A DNA stretch of 64,000 nt from Neoechinorhynchus agilis (lineage: Eukaryota > Acanthocephala). Shown piece by piece: positions 33,838 to 43,519 of the stretch (position 1 is the stretch's first letter; each line of letters begins with the position of its first letter). The notes below the pieces were generated by a model, which did no database searches, was not told the DNA's origin, and saw only the letters and a program-made list of their open reading frames with translations. Made by a program: the position numbers and the translations under genes. Location: the NCBI GenBank assembly GCA_051530055.1, contig CM121343.1, positions 248,001 through 312,000 of the forward strand, given 5' to 3'.

Positions 33838-34839
33838 TCATAAAATGCTCTTGTGTGCCAACAGTAACCAAGCAACCGTTCGATGCACGAGTTCTATGAG
33901 TGGATCGATATTGTAAATGAACAAATCTTGAGTGGACGAAAGTGATAATTTCCGTTGAAAAGCGACTAAGCACTCATATACGTAATTCAGTTTCGTTGAT
34001 GAATACACGTGACAGCGTGATTGAACCAACAAATCCAAATGCATTAATTTAGACATCGTCATGATGTATTCAAGGACTACATCTCCTTTAAATGAGTTCA
34101 AAAGGTCAATGAGTAGATCTATATCACTTGATAAATATTTAAGCGTTCGATAGTATATTTCAATCGAATTGAACCGGCCGCAGTAGTAGCGACTGGAACT
34201 AATAAAAGCATCAGTCGAAATTATGAATTTTAGGATCCGAGCAGCACAAAAGTCCAAAGATATCCGGTCAAAATCATCCATACTCACGAACCAATCACAT
34301 TTATCCAAATAAAGTCTCATTGCTTGTCGTACTCGTGAGTTGCGTTGAAGCCTAGTGAGTGGAATGCTGTCGGTTCGCGAGTTTATTAGATAATCAGCGA
34401 CAAATCGAACAAATGTTACGTTTATTCGACTTTCGAGTGCTTCTTGATCTCGGAATAATCGTCCACGAACTTTATCCATTGAACATATATTTAACTGTCT
34501 TATGAGCTTAAAAACATCGATCAGCAAAGCAGCGGATGTGTTGGGTTGGAACTTCTTTGTAACTAAACTTAGAGCTTTTATTGTGATGAAATCAATTTCG
34601 CGGTTTTCAATTAATTTCTTCAACTCCTTCAATGTAAATTCATCTACCACTTCAGACGTCCTTATTCTCGATAATGAAGCTAAAGAAGTGTTCGTTTCTG
34701 ACACCGGACTTTTAGAAAGAATGTAATGCTTAAACACTGCTGACGATTTCTTCAACGAACATAACAACATCACTGTCTCGTGATTTAAACTCAAATCTTT
34801 CAAAATTAAAAACTCGCATATTGATCGCAATGATTTCAT
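33838..34839 (-). CDS. LINS1: Lines homologue (LINS1-like), C-terminal part
   Basis: 333-residue open frame from ATG 34,839. The middle (YRTLKYLSSDIDLLIDLLNS, then LEYIMTMSKLMHLDLL) resembles the segment of LINS1 around FFLKNIGFDSTVLLDFL and FVRYLKLLQKDW. The end (YECLVAFQRKLSLSSTQDLF, then IYNIDPLIELVH) matches the conserved Lines C-terminal motif LFPYNPxxLLxLL. In flies lines modulates Wnt signalling and segment patterning; the human gene is linked to cognition. The protein is half the length of human LINS1, so 5' exons are expected; the exon at 35.46-35.81 kb is the best candidate. It is followed by the secreted-protein frame after 14 bp. Confidence 0.62.
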   Translation of the reverse strand: MKSLRSICEFLILKDLSLNHETVMLLCSLKKSSAVFKHYILSKSPVSETNTSLASLSRIRTSEVVDEFTLKELKKLIENREIDFITIKALSLVTKKFQPNTSAALLIDVFKLIRQLNICSMDKVRGRLFRDQEALESRINVTFVRFVADYLINSRTDSIPLTRLQRNSRVRQAMRLYLDKCDWFVSMDDFDRISLDFCAARILKFIISTDAFISSSRYYCGRFNSIEIYYRTLKYLSSDIDLLIDLLNSFKGDVVLEYIMTMSKLMHLDLLVQSRCHVYSSTKLNYVYECLVAFQRKLSLSSTQDLFIYNIDPLIELVHRTVAWLLLAHKSIL

Positions 34840-35084
34840 TGATCAAAGGCGTGCAAAATCAATAAACTTGATTCGTTTATCTGTTCTTTCGCAGTCTAAA
34901 AATGATGACGTATTAGATTCATAAAAACATTACTTAGCTCCTTTATTTAGGATTCAGTAGAGCTGAACTCTCAAGCAATTAATTTTATCCGTATAACAGT
35001 CGAGTTCGTGAAAGTGGGGAAAATTATATATCAAAGAATCACTTTAATTGAAATATTTCAACCAATTTTGGTACCTGTATAATT

Positions 35085-35205
35085 TTTGAAATTCAATCAA
35101 TCTTCATTTCTCGACAATTAAGACACTCACCACCTCCCGCCGGATTCCAGCTTTTGTCTTTCCTCGACCGTCGCCATCACGCTGGCAGCATTGCCCCGTT
35201 GTACT
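35085..35205 (-). mobile_element. LINE 3' end, inverted copy of 15,118-15,235
   Basis: On the minus strand it reads QRGNAASVMATVEERQKLES-GGRW-stop followed by about 40 bp of the same 3' sequence as the 15.1-kb copy. Identity is high over about 118 bp, in opposite orientation and 20 kb away. It falls in the presumed intron between the two Lines exon blocks. Confidence 0.75.
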
Positions 35206-35461
35206 GCCAGCGAGATATTTTGTCGAAGGAATAAGCCTGCTCTTGAGTCTCCGGTTGCCTCTCAATTTCTTGGACTTCTTCAGTCAATTATTGTTTCGCA
35301 AGTTAGCGTGACTGGAAGAAATATTTCAATTAAAGTGATTCTTGGATACGTAATTATCCCCGCTTTCACATACTCATGGATTTTATCTTTAACTAACAGT
35401 TGAGTTTGTGAAAAATAAATAACGATGATGATTGTATGTTTTTAAAATGTTCTTCATTTAC

Positions 35462-35808
35462 CTTTTTCCGCCAAAGACGGTCCCTAGCCCAGCTGAAAAA
35501 GAAGAAGGGTTGGCGTCAGGAAAGGCATCCGGCTGTAAAATTCTTGCCAAATTTTGACCCAAATGACAACCAACAACCGAATCAACCAAAGCACTAAGGA
35601 GTCCTTTATATACGACGTGCAAATTCTTCGCCTCGAGTTGTGTTAAATCATCAAGAAAGTTTCGAAGTGCGAAGCAGATCACATACTGCGCAGCACGGAG
35701 AAAATGGAAATAACGGGAAATCGCCGACGAGGAAGGCCGACGAAACGATAGGTGGATTGCATCATCAAAGAGGATAAATTGGTTGTCGAGGGAACCGCGA
35801 CCTCTCGA
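35462..35808 (-). CDS. Internal exon, probably of the Lines gene
   Basis: An open frame with no ATG. It starts after a polypyrimidine run ending CTCTCTCTCGAG and ends at a donor (GGAAAAAG|GTAAAT). It encodes SLDNQFILFDDAIHLSFRR, YFHFLRAAQYVICFALRNFL, HVVYKGLLSALVDSVVG and ends PSSFSAGLGTVFGGK. LINS1 proteins have a comparable helical stretch (AVLQAVNSGLLKTL...) ending in SFFGG shortly before the region encoded by the next block, so this is most likely an upstream Lines exon. The joining phase with the 34.8-kb block was not settled. An alternative is an exon of an unknown gene. Confidence 0.5.
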
Positions 35809-35879
35809 GAGAGAGAATGCGTGAGTGAGAAGATCATTTACCTTTTTATAGCAAATTATCAAATAAATCAACTATTATA

Positions 35880-36870
35880 ATTCGCTTCCGCGTTTATTGG
35901 CACAATTTGCCCTAGATTTGGCTATCCGCATAATCATCAGATGGCTCAGAAAAATTAAAATGATTGTGAATATGACCGGTCCTTCCTTAAGAAAACTTCT
36001 GATGAGGACTAATCACCATGCGGATCAGGATAATTGTCCAAAAAAGTGCATTATGTGCACCCAATGTCAATTGGACAACTGATGGGTCACTCAATCGGAA
36101 GGATGAATTGTCAGGCAATTTATCACTTTTCTGACCTTTTCAGAGCTAGGGAGTCCCCGAAGAAGCCGTGAAGCGGCGAAAAAGCTGGAATTTGGCGGGA
36201 GGTGGTGAGTGTGCTTTGAATTGTTAAAAATATATTGTTTTTCAAAAAAAAAATTTTTAAATAAATACTCTATTTGCTAATATTGTTCCATAAGGTCCAA
36301 TGAGATTGTTCAATAAATGAAATTCAATATCTAAATTTTATATGATGACACGAAGCGACTACGATAATTATTTACTTCTGAAATTATTTATATTTTTTAA
36401 ATGCCATCTAGCAATTTGCGAATTAATAAGATCGCAAAAGTCGATATATTCATGAGATAAAATGGTCTACCCGGTCCTCGAAGCGACGATTCCGGGACTA
36501 CATAACTACCATTTCGCGTTTCGGTAAAGTTCCACCTTGGCGATGAAACCCTCGTATTACATAACCGACGATAATCCAAAAAAGCAAAAGCTACAGAATT
36601 TAACCGTAATTTAAGTATTTTAAAAAATGTGTATCCATTCTTATGAACTTTACCGCTGAAGATACTCGAGATCACCAATCGAAGAGATCCAATCGATAAT
36701 GTTAAAAACGGTCATCAAATTGGCATTTAAGAGATTCTTTAGACAAAAAAGCACGTTGGATTTGTAAAGAAAATGCCAATAGAATCGTACGTTTGATCGC
36801 TGTACCATGCAATCACTGATTTTACACTATCGCCTTGTCCAAGCATTTGAAAAAAATTGATGTTTTTAAA
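35880..36870. other. Region between Lines and the FYVE-like block
   Basis: It holds a LINE 3' end (36,155-36,215, plus: KLEF-GGRW-stop and the following GTGAGTGTG) and a CCGAAGAA-GCCG-loop-CGGC-GAAAA motif at 36,157-36,185. A minus-strand open frame (36,397-36,678) has no ATG and no recognisable domain; more Lines 5' exons may hide here but I could not identify them. Confidence 0.4.
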
Positions 36871-36874
36871 AATA

Positions 36875-37249
36875 TTAAAAAGAACAAACTTGTTCTTTAA
36901 GTGACAAGTAGCAATTTGCGCATACTTTTAACGAGATTTCAGATATGGGTAAATTCGTTCGACAAGATTCACAGATGAATTTACGGCACGAATCGCACTC
37001 GAACCATTTGTTCATTTTATCCAAATATATCCGGCATACACAACGAGTGAGGTTTCGATTTCCAGGTTCTCTGGATGCCTTCAAGGCACGCAACAATACT
37101 TTGAGCAAACTTTTCAGACCCGGTTCATCATTCAACTGCAACTTGTTTAAAATTCTATGTAGAACAAGTACTCGTCTTCTGTTCATTTGTATTTGATCAT
37201 CAATCATCACGTGATCAACTTGGTCAGTATTTACAAATCGATTGAACAT
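36875..37249 (-). CDS. FYVE-like zinc-finger block, probably the myotubularin C-terminus
   Basis: 124 residues starting at ATG 37,249. A helical, basic segment (RRRVLVLHRILNKLQLND...) leads into a cysteine-rich module: CVC, WFECDSC, FICESC and VCANC, eight cysteines paired as in FYVE-type fingers that bind PI3P or act in membrane targeting. It starts 18 bases after the stop codon of the myotubularin phosphatase frame and in a different frame. Several myotubularins end in coiled coil plus FYVE domain, so it most likely belongs to the same protein through a splice or an indel I could not place. A separate small gene is the alternative. Confidence 0.55.
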   Translation of the reverse strand: MFNRFVNTDQVDHVMIDDQIQMNRRRVLVLHRILNKLQLNDEPGLKSLLKVLLRALKASREPGNRNLTRCVCRIYLDKMNKWFECDSCRKFICESCRTNLPISEISLKVCANCYLSLKEQVCSF

Positions 37250-37266
37250 TCTAAATCATCAACCAT

Positions 37267-38950
37267 TTATCTTCTTCGACGATAAAAGGTTAAAGCTTTA
37301 TCCCAAAAGACGTATTTTAAAGAGCCGAACAATATGACAAGTTGCCCATTGACAAGATTATGCTGATCATACAATAAATTTGTGTGTTCAGTAGACAAAT
37401 GTTCACCAAGGCAGTTTAAATGGAATGTCATTGAAGGGGAACCCAATTCGTTTCTACGCTGATTGAGAGTATTTCCATTGAACTCCGCAAAGGTTCCGGA
37501 GATCGCAGTGTCATAAATAAAAGCGAGAAAACGATCATTAAATTCAAACGCCTTAGGAAACAAGAGACAAAGTTGATGAACACTATCGAGGAATTGAATG
37601 AAAACCGGAGACTTTGTTTGGACGGCAGTAGTTTTCTTCGGTCCAAGAGGTTCACATAGTGCTAAGCGGTCGATAAAAGGATGTCCGAATGAAATCCAAT
37701 CTCGTAAAATAAGTTGTTTAAATCCTAAATATGTCCTATACCATGGGCATAAAAGGATTGTTGCTAAAGAGCATACTTGACTTGTTCGATCCCATCCATC
37801 ACTACAATGAACCAAAACATTTGCAGAGTTTCTGACTAGCGATGCTACCGTGGACGACGACCGTAAAAGTGAATCAATGTGTTTAGTCCACTGGGACGGA
37901 GATCCATTACCCGCGAGAATACTGTTCAAACAATTCCTCATCACATGGACGTTCTCCACCGCCAAGAAAACATGTTTCGCAAATCCATAGTACTTCTCCG
38001 ATTCGTATCCTTTTCCGTGAGCTCGCTGAACTACAGCGTTTATCTTAGGACGGATATCGGCGATATACAATCGTGAATAGTGCGTTTTATCACTATGAAC
38101 TTTTCCCTCCTCAGGACATAGAAGAGCAATGTTAATCAAATGCCGTTCGTCGTCCAATGATCGATTGTAAAGACCTGCGTTCGGCTGGGATGATCTACAA
38201 ATCGAAGCTCCGTTAACATGGCAGTAGAATAGTACTGGCAATCGGTTACATCAGGCTTTCTGAAAGTTTTTTTAGCAAGAAATAGACGTATGGAAATCGG
38301 CGATAATTCTCCGAGGAGATTAAGTCTGCCTCTGATTTCTTTTGATGAACTCAAAGCACTTCAAGAAAGCGTGTTATATTTGCACGAAAATTAGCGGAGC
38401 CAGAAAGTGTTTCAAAGTCAGACGAAGCAGGAACGATTATTTGGTCCGGATAACTGTCACATATTTCGTTTTTTATCATTTTCCATCCATTATTTAATTG
38501 TCCGAGGCCGTAAATATCATTACCATCACCACCATAATCGAAAACAACGGAGTTCGATTGATCAAATGGCGTTTTCGATAACGACGCGACGTATAAGTCA
38601 CTTATGGTGCTCGGTTTGAGCTCATAGAAAGTGGATAAAAATTCCGATCTGTCTACATCCGATTCAAGGACAATACAAAGCGATAGAAAATTTTTGGTGC
38701 TCACATAAACCGAATGCCGCTTTGGCCCGATATTCCATACGACGATATCGTCAATGGAAACCAATCGAAGGGTCAAAACTCGGGGAATTTCATCAGTGGA
38801 TTCGAACTTTAACAGCGGAGGACTTGCTGTTAACGAAATAGTCCCTTGTATCGCTTTATCGTTACTACCATTAATGGATCGCTTCCTAGACAGCAATAAA
38901 ATTTCAACATTTTGAAACTCATAACACAATGTTTCATCTAATGCGTTCAT
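37267..38950 (-). CDS. Myotubularin-related phosphoinositide 3-phosphatase (MTMR6/7/8-like)
   Basis: Removes the 3-phosphate from PI3P and PI(3,5)P2 on endosomal membranes. Block 1 (38,950-38,351, ATG at 38,950) is the PH-GRAM domain plus linker, ending ICDSYPDQIIVPASS, FETLSGSANFRANITRF. Block 2 (about 38,241-37,267) is the catalytic domain: LPVLFYCHVNGASICRSSQP, ARGYESEKYYG-like GKGYESEKYYG, VHCSDGWDRTSQVCSL with the CX5R active site (C, D and R all present, so active), DWISFGHPFIDR and FIQFLDSVHQL. The order and motifs match the MTMR6-8 subgroup. The two blocks should join at RF-PVL but about 110 bp of other sequence with no clean GT-AG pair lies between, and the frame shifts; an intron or an assembly indel are both possible. 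It is the first gene of the minus-strand cluster. Confidence 0.85.
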
Positions 38951-39029
38951 TTGTCAAAATTGACAATGTCCATTGTTCATATGCAATGCTCAGTCAGTGT
39001 TCGGAAAGAACGTCAGGGTTTAGCGAAAG

Positions 39030-39305
39030 TACTTTGCGCTCCTTTTTCCACACTACCCAATCTTCTCCGATACTATAACTTAAAATGATTCTGAGGAAAG
39101 ACCAACCTTATAAGCTCTCCTGCAAACAATAACCACCGACCAACCCCGGATATTCTCAAACGAACGGACATCCCCCGACCGGATATTCAACTAAAACCGT
39201 CATGTACTCATTCTTCGATCAACTCTGAACTCGAGTGTTCATGGGGAGCCACATGAGTCCTATTCTTTGTTAATTAACAAATAAACGTGTTGTTATTATA
39301 TGGAT
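39030..39305 (+). repeat. Repeat family A copy
   Basis: It shares GCTCCTTTTTCCA, CCAATCTTCTCCGAT, GAACTCGAGTGTTCATG and AACAAATAAACGTGTTGTTATTAT with the 12.8-13.4 kb copy, in the same orientation. It starts about 80 bp upstream of the myotubularin ATG. Confidence 0.7.
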
Positions 39306-39849
39306 CTGAGCCCTCTAGACAAAAACTCTGTGTATGGCTTCGGACAAAGGATCGGCGAAGGTTCTGAGTTTAACGGTGGATTCTCGATCTGTTCATACTG
39401 ACCGAGACAAAACAGGACTTCGGCAGCGAATAGGACGCCTAAACAAACGATTGTTTAACTCTGCTAAGCCTAACGGCGGATCGTAGTCCAAATCAAATTG
39501 CACAAGAAAAATAAAATTCAACCTACAAATCCGACTGAGCGGAAAGACGATCGCTGAGAAATGAAGACAAGAAAAACTAGCCACGTTCTGAAACTTTGAC
39601 CATTAAACATTAGTCCGAACGACCAGAGAAAAGGACAGCCATTATTCCACAGGAAATCGATAACTTTGACCTCGATATCGTTACTACTTTTCGAGATTTT
39701 CAAATGAAGGACAAATTGACGAGATGGGATCGGGATGCTCCTTCTTCTGGAAAGGAAAACCGCAAGGTGGAAAACCAATTCGCGGAATAGGCATTGATGT
39801 CAACACTGCGCTGGTTAAACAGTACAGTTCATTCTGGCTGATCTAAGCA

Positions 39850-41895
39850 CCAGTTTTGAAAAACAAAACCACGATTGAAAAAAAGTAATCGGACACAATG
39901 GAATTGTGAAATGCAACAACAATGGATATTTAATACTTAGTCTTTGTGAAGAATTTGAAATATCCATTGCCAACACATTTTAGCAACCGAAGGATAATAA
40001 AAAAGTAAATGGATACACCCAAGATTTTAGTTTCGGAATTACTTGATCATGTAGTAGCCAGCAAATGTCTCTCAGATTTCTCCCTGAATCTGTCTAATGC
40101 TGGAAAGGCAAAATCCTTATCTCACTTCTAAACATCCGGTTGAAATCAAGGCCGAAGCTTCAAAAATACACCATTTGGTCTGCCTTCAATCTCGCAAAAC
40201 TTCGATATACTGACACAACCGGGCGCTTTCAGAGATCCATGGCGAACCCCACCCAGTCAAAGAACAACATCAACAGTGGACGATCTTGAAGACCAGCATC
40301 GTTGAAGCGGCCAAGTCAGAACTTGGACTAGTCAAACGAAATATGAAGATCAATTGGGAAGAATATGTATCCGACATGAAAGTCCTTCAACGTAGTGGAA
40401 TGTCCACCATTGAGTCAATCATTGATAAATAGCAAATGAGCAGAATTGAATACATCCTCTACAATGAAGGACGGCAAACTCCCCAGAAAACTTCTATTTG
40501 TACAACTAAAAACGGAAAGTGTTTCAGAGGAGCTCCAAAGAAGAGATTCAAAAATCAGACTAATAAATGATGAAGAATTTCGACATCAACCGCAAAAAAT
40601 AAGAACATCTTGTAGCCGACCAAGCCTTATGGAGAAAACCATCCACAATGATCAACCGGTTCAAAAGTAAAACGATTTCAAGCAACCGAAAAGAAAAGGA
40701 ATAAACAAGAACAATTAGATATCGAATGCAGCAAAATCGTCCCGCAATTGCAATGCTTTTTATGTCCAGAAAGGACTTTTCAGTCATGAAAAATCCTACA
40801 GATAACGTCAGGACAAATCCTCAACAAAGAGGAACTGCCGAGAGAATCAATATGATAAAATTTGTAACGCGATTCATGCCACTCGTGTAATGGCATGATA
40901 TTCTCAATAATTCGATAATGTTATTATTCCGGCCGTTTGTCAAAAGAAGAATTTATACATTTCTACTGATCGGATTAGTCATTTCAAGTTCAAAGATCTT
41001 GCGATGGATCGAATTCATCACATGATGCACTTCTAAGGATGCCCCTAAATTCAATAATGAAATTTATGAGCAGATTGGCGGAGTAGCGATGGGGTCCCCG
41101 TTATGACCCACACTAGTCGATCTCAACTTGTCATGATGGCATCCATTGTGATTCTATCACGTCATTGAGATCCCTTATGTAGACGATCAGTGGAACACGA
41201 AGATGCAAAATCTAATTAAGCAGCAGGACTCACAGAAAAAAGTGACGGTTTTTAACAAAAAGGGAGAACCTTAGATGGCATGTTCCGACCCAGAATCATA
41301 TATTGGACAAACCAATAACACCCGAGGGCCATCAGCAAGTTGACCGATCTCAACTCAGCATTAGTTCATCACGTTAAAGAAAACAAACATCGAATTGATC
41401 TTGATGCCACTGAAATAATGGCGAGATGCGACAAAAAACGTGACAGAATCACAATGGAGGCCATCATGCTTGATATGTCGCTGGCTCAACACCACCGGTC
41501 GCTGGGTTCCACGGTTGTGCGAGGCTGCTGGAAGGGGTGGGGTCAGGTTTGAGATCGCCCATCGGCCCCAAAGGGGGTTGGCCCTGTCCCTTCGAGTGCG
41601 GCTAAGCGCCTCCGTTGTGTGCAAGTCAGCCGAAAGGCTCAAAAAAAGGAATATAGCCGAAGCTATCAAAGAAGATGTCGTAAGACCAATGAGTGTATGT
41701 GGCCTTTGATAATAAATAAGATAAAACATCATGATTGAACACGGCAACACGTTCACGCATAACAAAGCGGACTACACACTTAATTTACGTGTACCCTTTA
41801 ACGCTGTGGTGAAAGGGCGGAAACTCAATCCGGACTAATGTGTGTTTCAGATCACTGAAGAAGACCAACGCATTGGTCGAAAATTCTGATTAATA
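39850..41895 (+). mobile_element. Penelope-like retroelement fossil with GIY-YIG endonuclease remains
   Basis: Around 41,055-41,115 a Penelope-type reverse transcriptase core is visible (EIYEQIGGVAMGSPL), followed by PYVDD. From 41,285 the GIY-YIG endonuclease region is recognisable (SYIGQTNNT, then TDLNSALVHHVKENKHRIDLD). The combination of this type of reverse transcriptase and a C-terminal GIY-YIG nuclease defines Penelope-like elements. The copy is old and clearly broken, with multiple interruptions, and a GC-rich stretch (about 41,470-41,640) interrupts its 3' part. It ends near 41,890 with the CTGAAGAA-stem-GAAAATT motif. The 5' limit is approximate. Confidence 0.75.
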
Positions 41896-42059
41896 TATTC
41901 ATAATTTTTTCCTTCAGTTCACCATCATAATTAATATCTTTAAACTAAAACTTAATTCTGGCGTGGCATACCGCATTTCCTGCGACATGCGATACGACTT
42001 GAGCGATTTTAATTCATGGACATTGAACCACACTCAACCGGGTTCGATAAGACCGAAGT

Positions 42060-43115
42060 TATCTATATGGAAAAGAGAAAATTATATCGACTTATAAAAG
42101 AGTCGGCATTGAAATGGTCATCACAATGGAAACGGGGAGCAAAGCAAAAGTTCCCCTTTAATTACCTTTAGTTGGCCTAAATGCACCTGAAGAGGCCGCC
42201 CACAAAGGTGACGATTCCGGCTTCCCGAGTCAAAACGAAAACAATCATTTCATGTGTGTTGTAACAAATTCCTCTGTGATTCGTTTTAGATTGAATTGAT
42301 AAAATGACTGATTCAATCAGTCAGAAAATTTTTTAAGCGTTATGAGCGCCCACAGCTCACTGATCTAGGTCAGAAAAGTAATTATCCATTCGGTTGCGAG
42401 TAGTGTACATTCCTCCGATTCCTCAGATATTTCCCGAGGAGGCGAGGCTATCTTCCCATTACAATCATCGGCACTAACAAACTGATGATTTCCCGACGCG
42501 AGGTTCGCAAAACGTCTTTAATCGAAGAAATCATTTACCGCAGGTGTAGACTTCTAAACACAACAAATTCCAATTTATTAAAAACGTTCTACGAACCTCG
42601 TGTCGGGTTCATCATCATCATCATCAGTTTGTTAGTTAATTGAAAGCGTCTACTCCGGTACCTCACATATCGACATTTTCTTTAATAAATAATCATTTAC
42701 CGCAGGACTTTATAGCGAATTATAATAATTGATAATAATAACACGTTTATTTGTTAGTTAACAAAGAAAAGGACCCATGTATCTTTGGGTGAATGAATGC
42801 GGTTGTTGATTTTGGAGTGGATTACGGGTTCGGTCGGTTTAAAAGGTTTGTTCGGGTGGGGATTGGCGGTTATTATGTGCAGAAGAGGTTCGGTCGTTCC
42901 TCCGTTTCATTTCGGGCCATGATATCCGAGAAGATTGGCCAGTATGGAAAAAGGAGCATAGGGAGGTGCGAAGTTCTGGGAAAGATGAAATGAATTGGGA
43001 TTACGTGAGATTGGGTTGGTTCATTTCGCATGATGATATCCGAGAGGATTGGGCAGCGAAAGGAATAGGGGGTAAAATTGTGGCAGTAGGGTAGATGGGC
43101 GTTTTGATTGTTTGT
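42060..43115. repeat. Composite: two inverted family-A copies around SINE and foldback pieces
   Basis: 42,060-42,330 is family A (plus: TCGACTTATAAAAGAGTC, AATTACCTTTAGTTGGCC, CATGTGTGTTGTAACAAATT). 42,400-42,440 is the 3' end of the SINE (minus). 42,470-42,640 is a foldback F1 pair in a permuted order (the ACTGATGAT ends lie outside, the GTGTAGACTTCTAAAC ends inside). 42,720-43,115 is family A on the minus strand (AATAACACGTTTATTTGTTA..., GAAGATTGGCCAGTATGG). Confidence 0.65.
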
Positions 43116-43410
43116 AAGATTCCGGCACTACGATAATTTTCGGACTTCGCTTAGGCATTCTTCAGTCTATTGTTTGAAAGTAATAGACTGAAGAAGGCTT
43201 TCTTGGATTGTACTCGGGAGGAAATGAAGTTATTAATTGTTCTGGCGTAACTTAAACCTCCCCGTGATATTAATTGATTTATTGAAATTTTTTCACCGCA
43301 TGCGGTCTTTAAATCTTACAAGCAATGTCTGAAGAGGACCGCATTTGGTCGAGAAAATTTACAATAAATCAATTAATATCGCGGGGAGGTTAAAGTTGCG
43401 CCAGAGCAAT
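43108..43410. mobile_element. Two family F2 foldback elements
   Basis: 43,247-43,408: arms AACCTCCCCGTGATATTAATTG and the complement ending GCGGGGAGGTTAAAG, with CTGAAGAG-GACC-loop-GGTC near the middle of one arm (43,329-43,360). 43,108-43,205: a shorter inverted pair CTTCAGTCTATT/AATAGACTGAAG around GTTTGAAAGT, whose left arm carries a decayed form of the same motif. Confidence 0.75.
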
Positions 43411-43519
43411 TAATAGATTGAAGGCCTAATTCTTTTATCGATAATTATTTGACAATTGACAATAAAAAAAGAGATGGTGAATAGAAGTGACCATATATCT
43501 CTATAATTTATTGATTTCA

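Noticed and set aside
35462-35808. ZW10/RINT1-type kinetochore or tethering protein exon
   Set aside because: Only a vague helical similarity; the ending VFGG and position before the Lines block make Lines the better explanation.
36397-36678. 93-codon minus-strand ORF between Lines and the FYVE-like block
   Set aside because: No ATG start, no domain, and no splice sites tying it to a neighbour.
41440-41709. 89-codon ORF in the GC-rich stretch
   Set aside because: It spans the junction between element debris and the GC-rich insert and matches no protein; chance open frame in GC-rich DNA.
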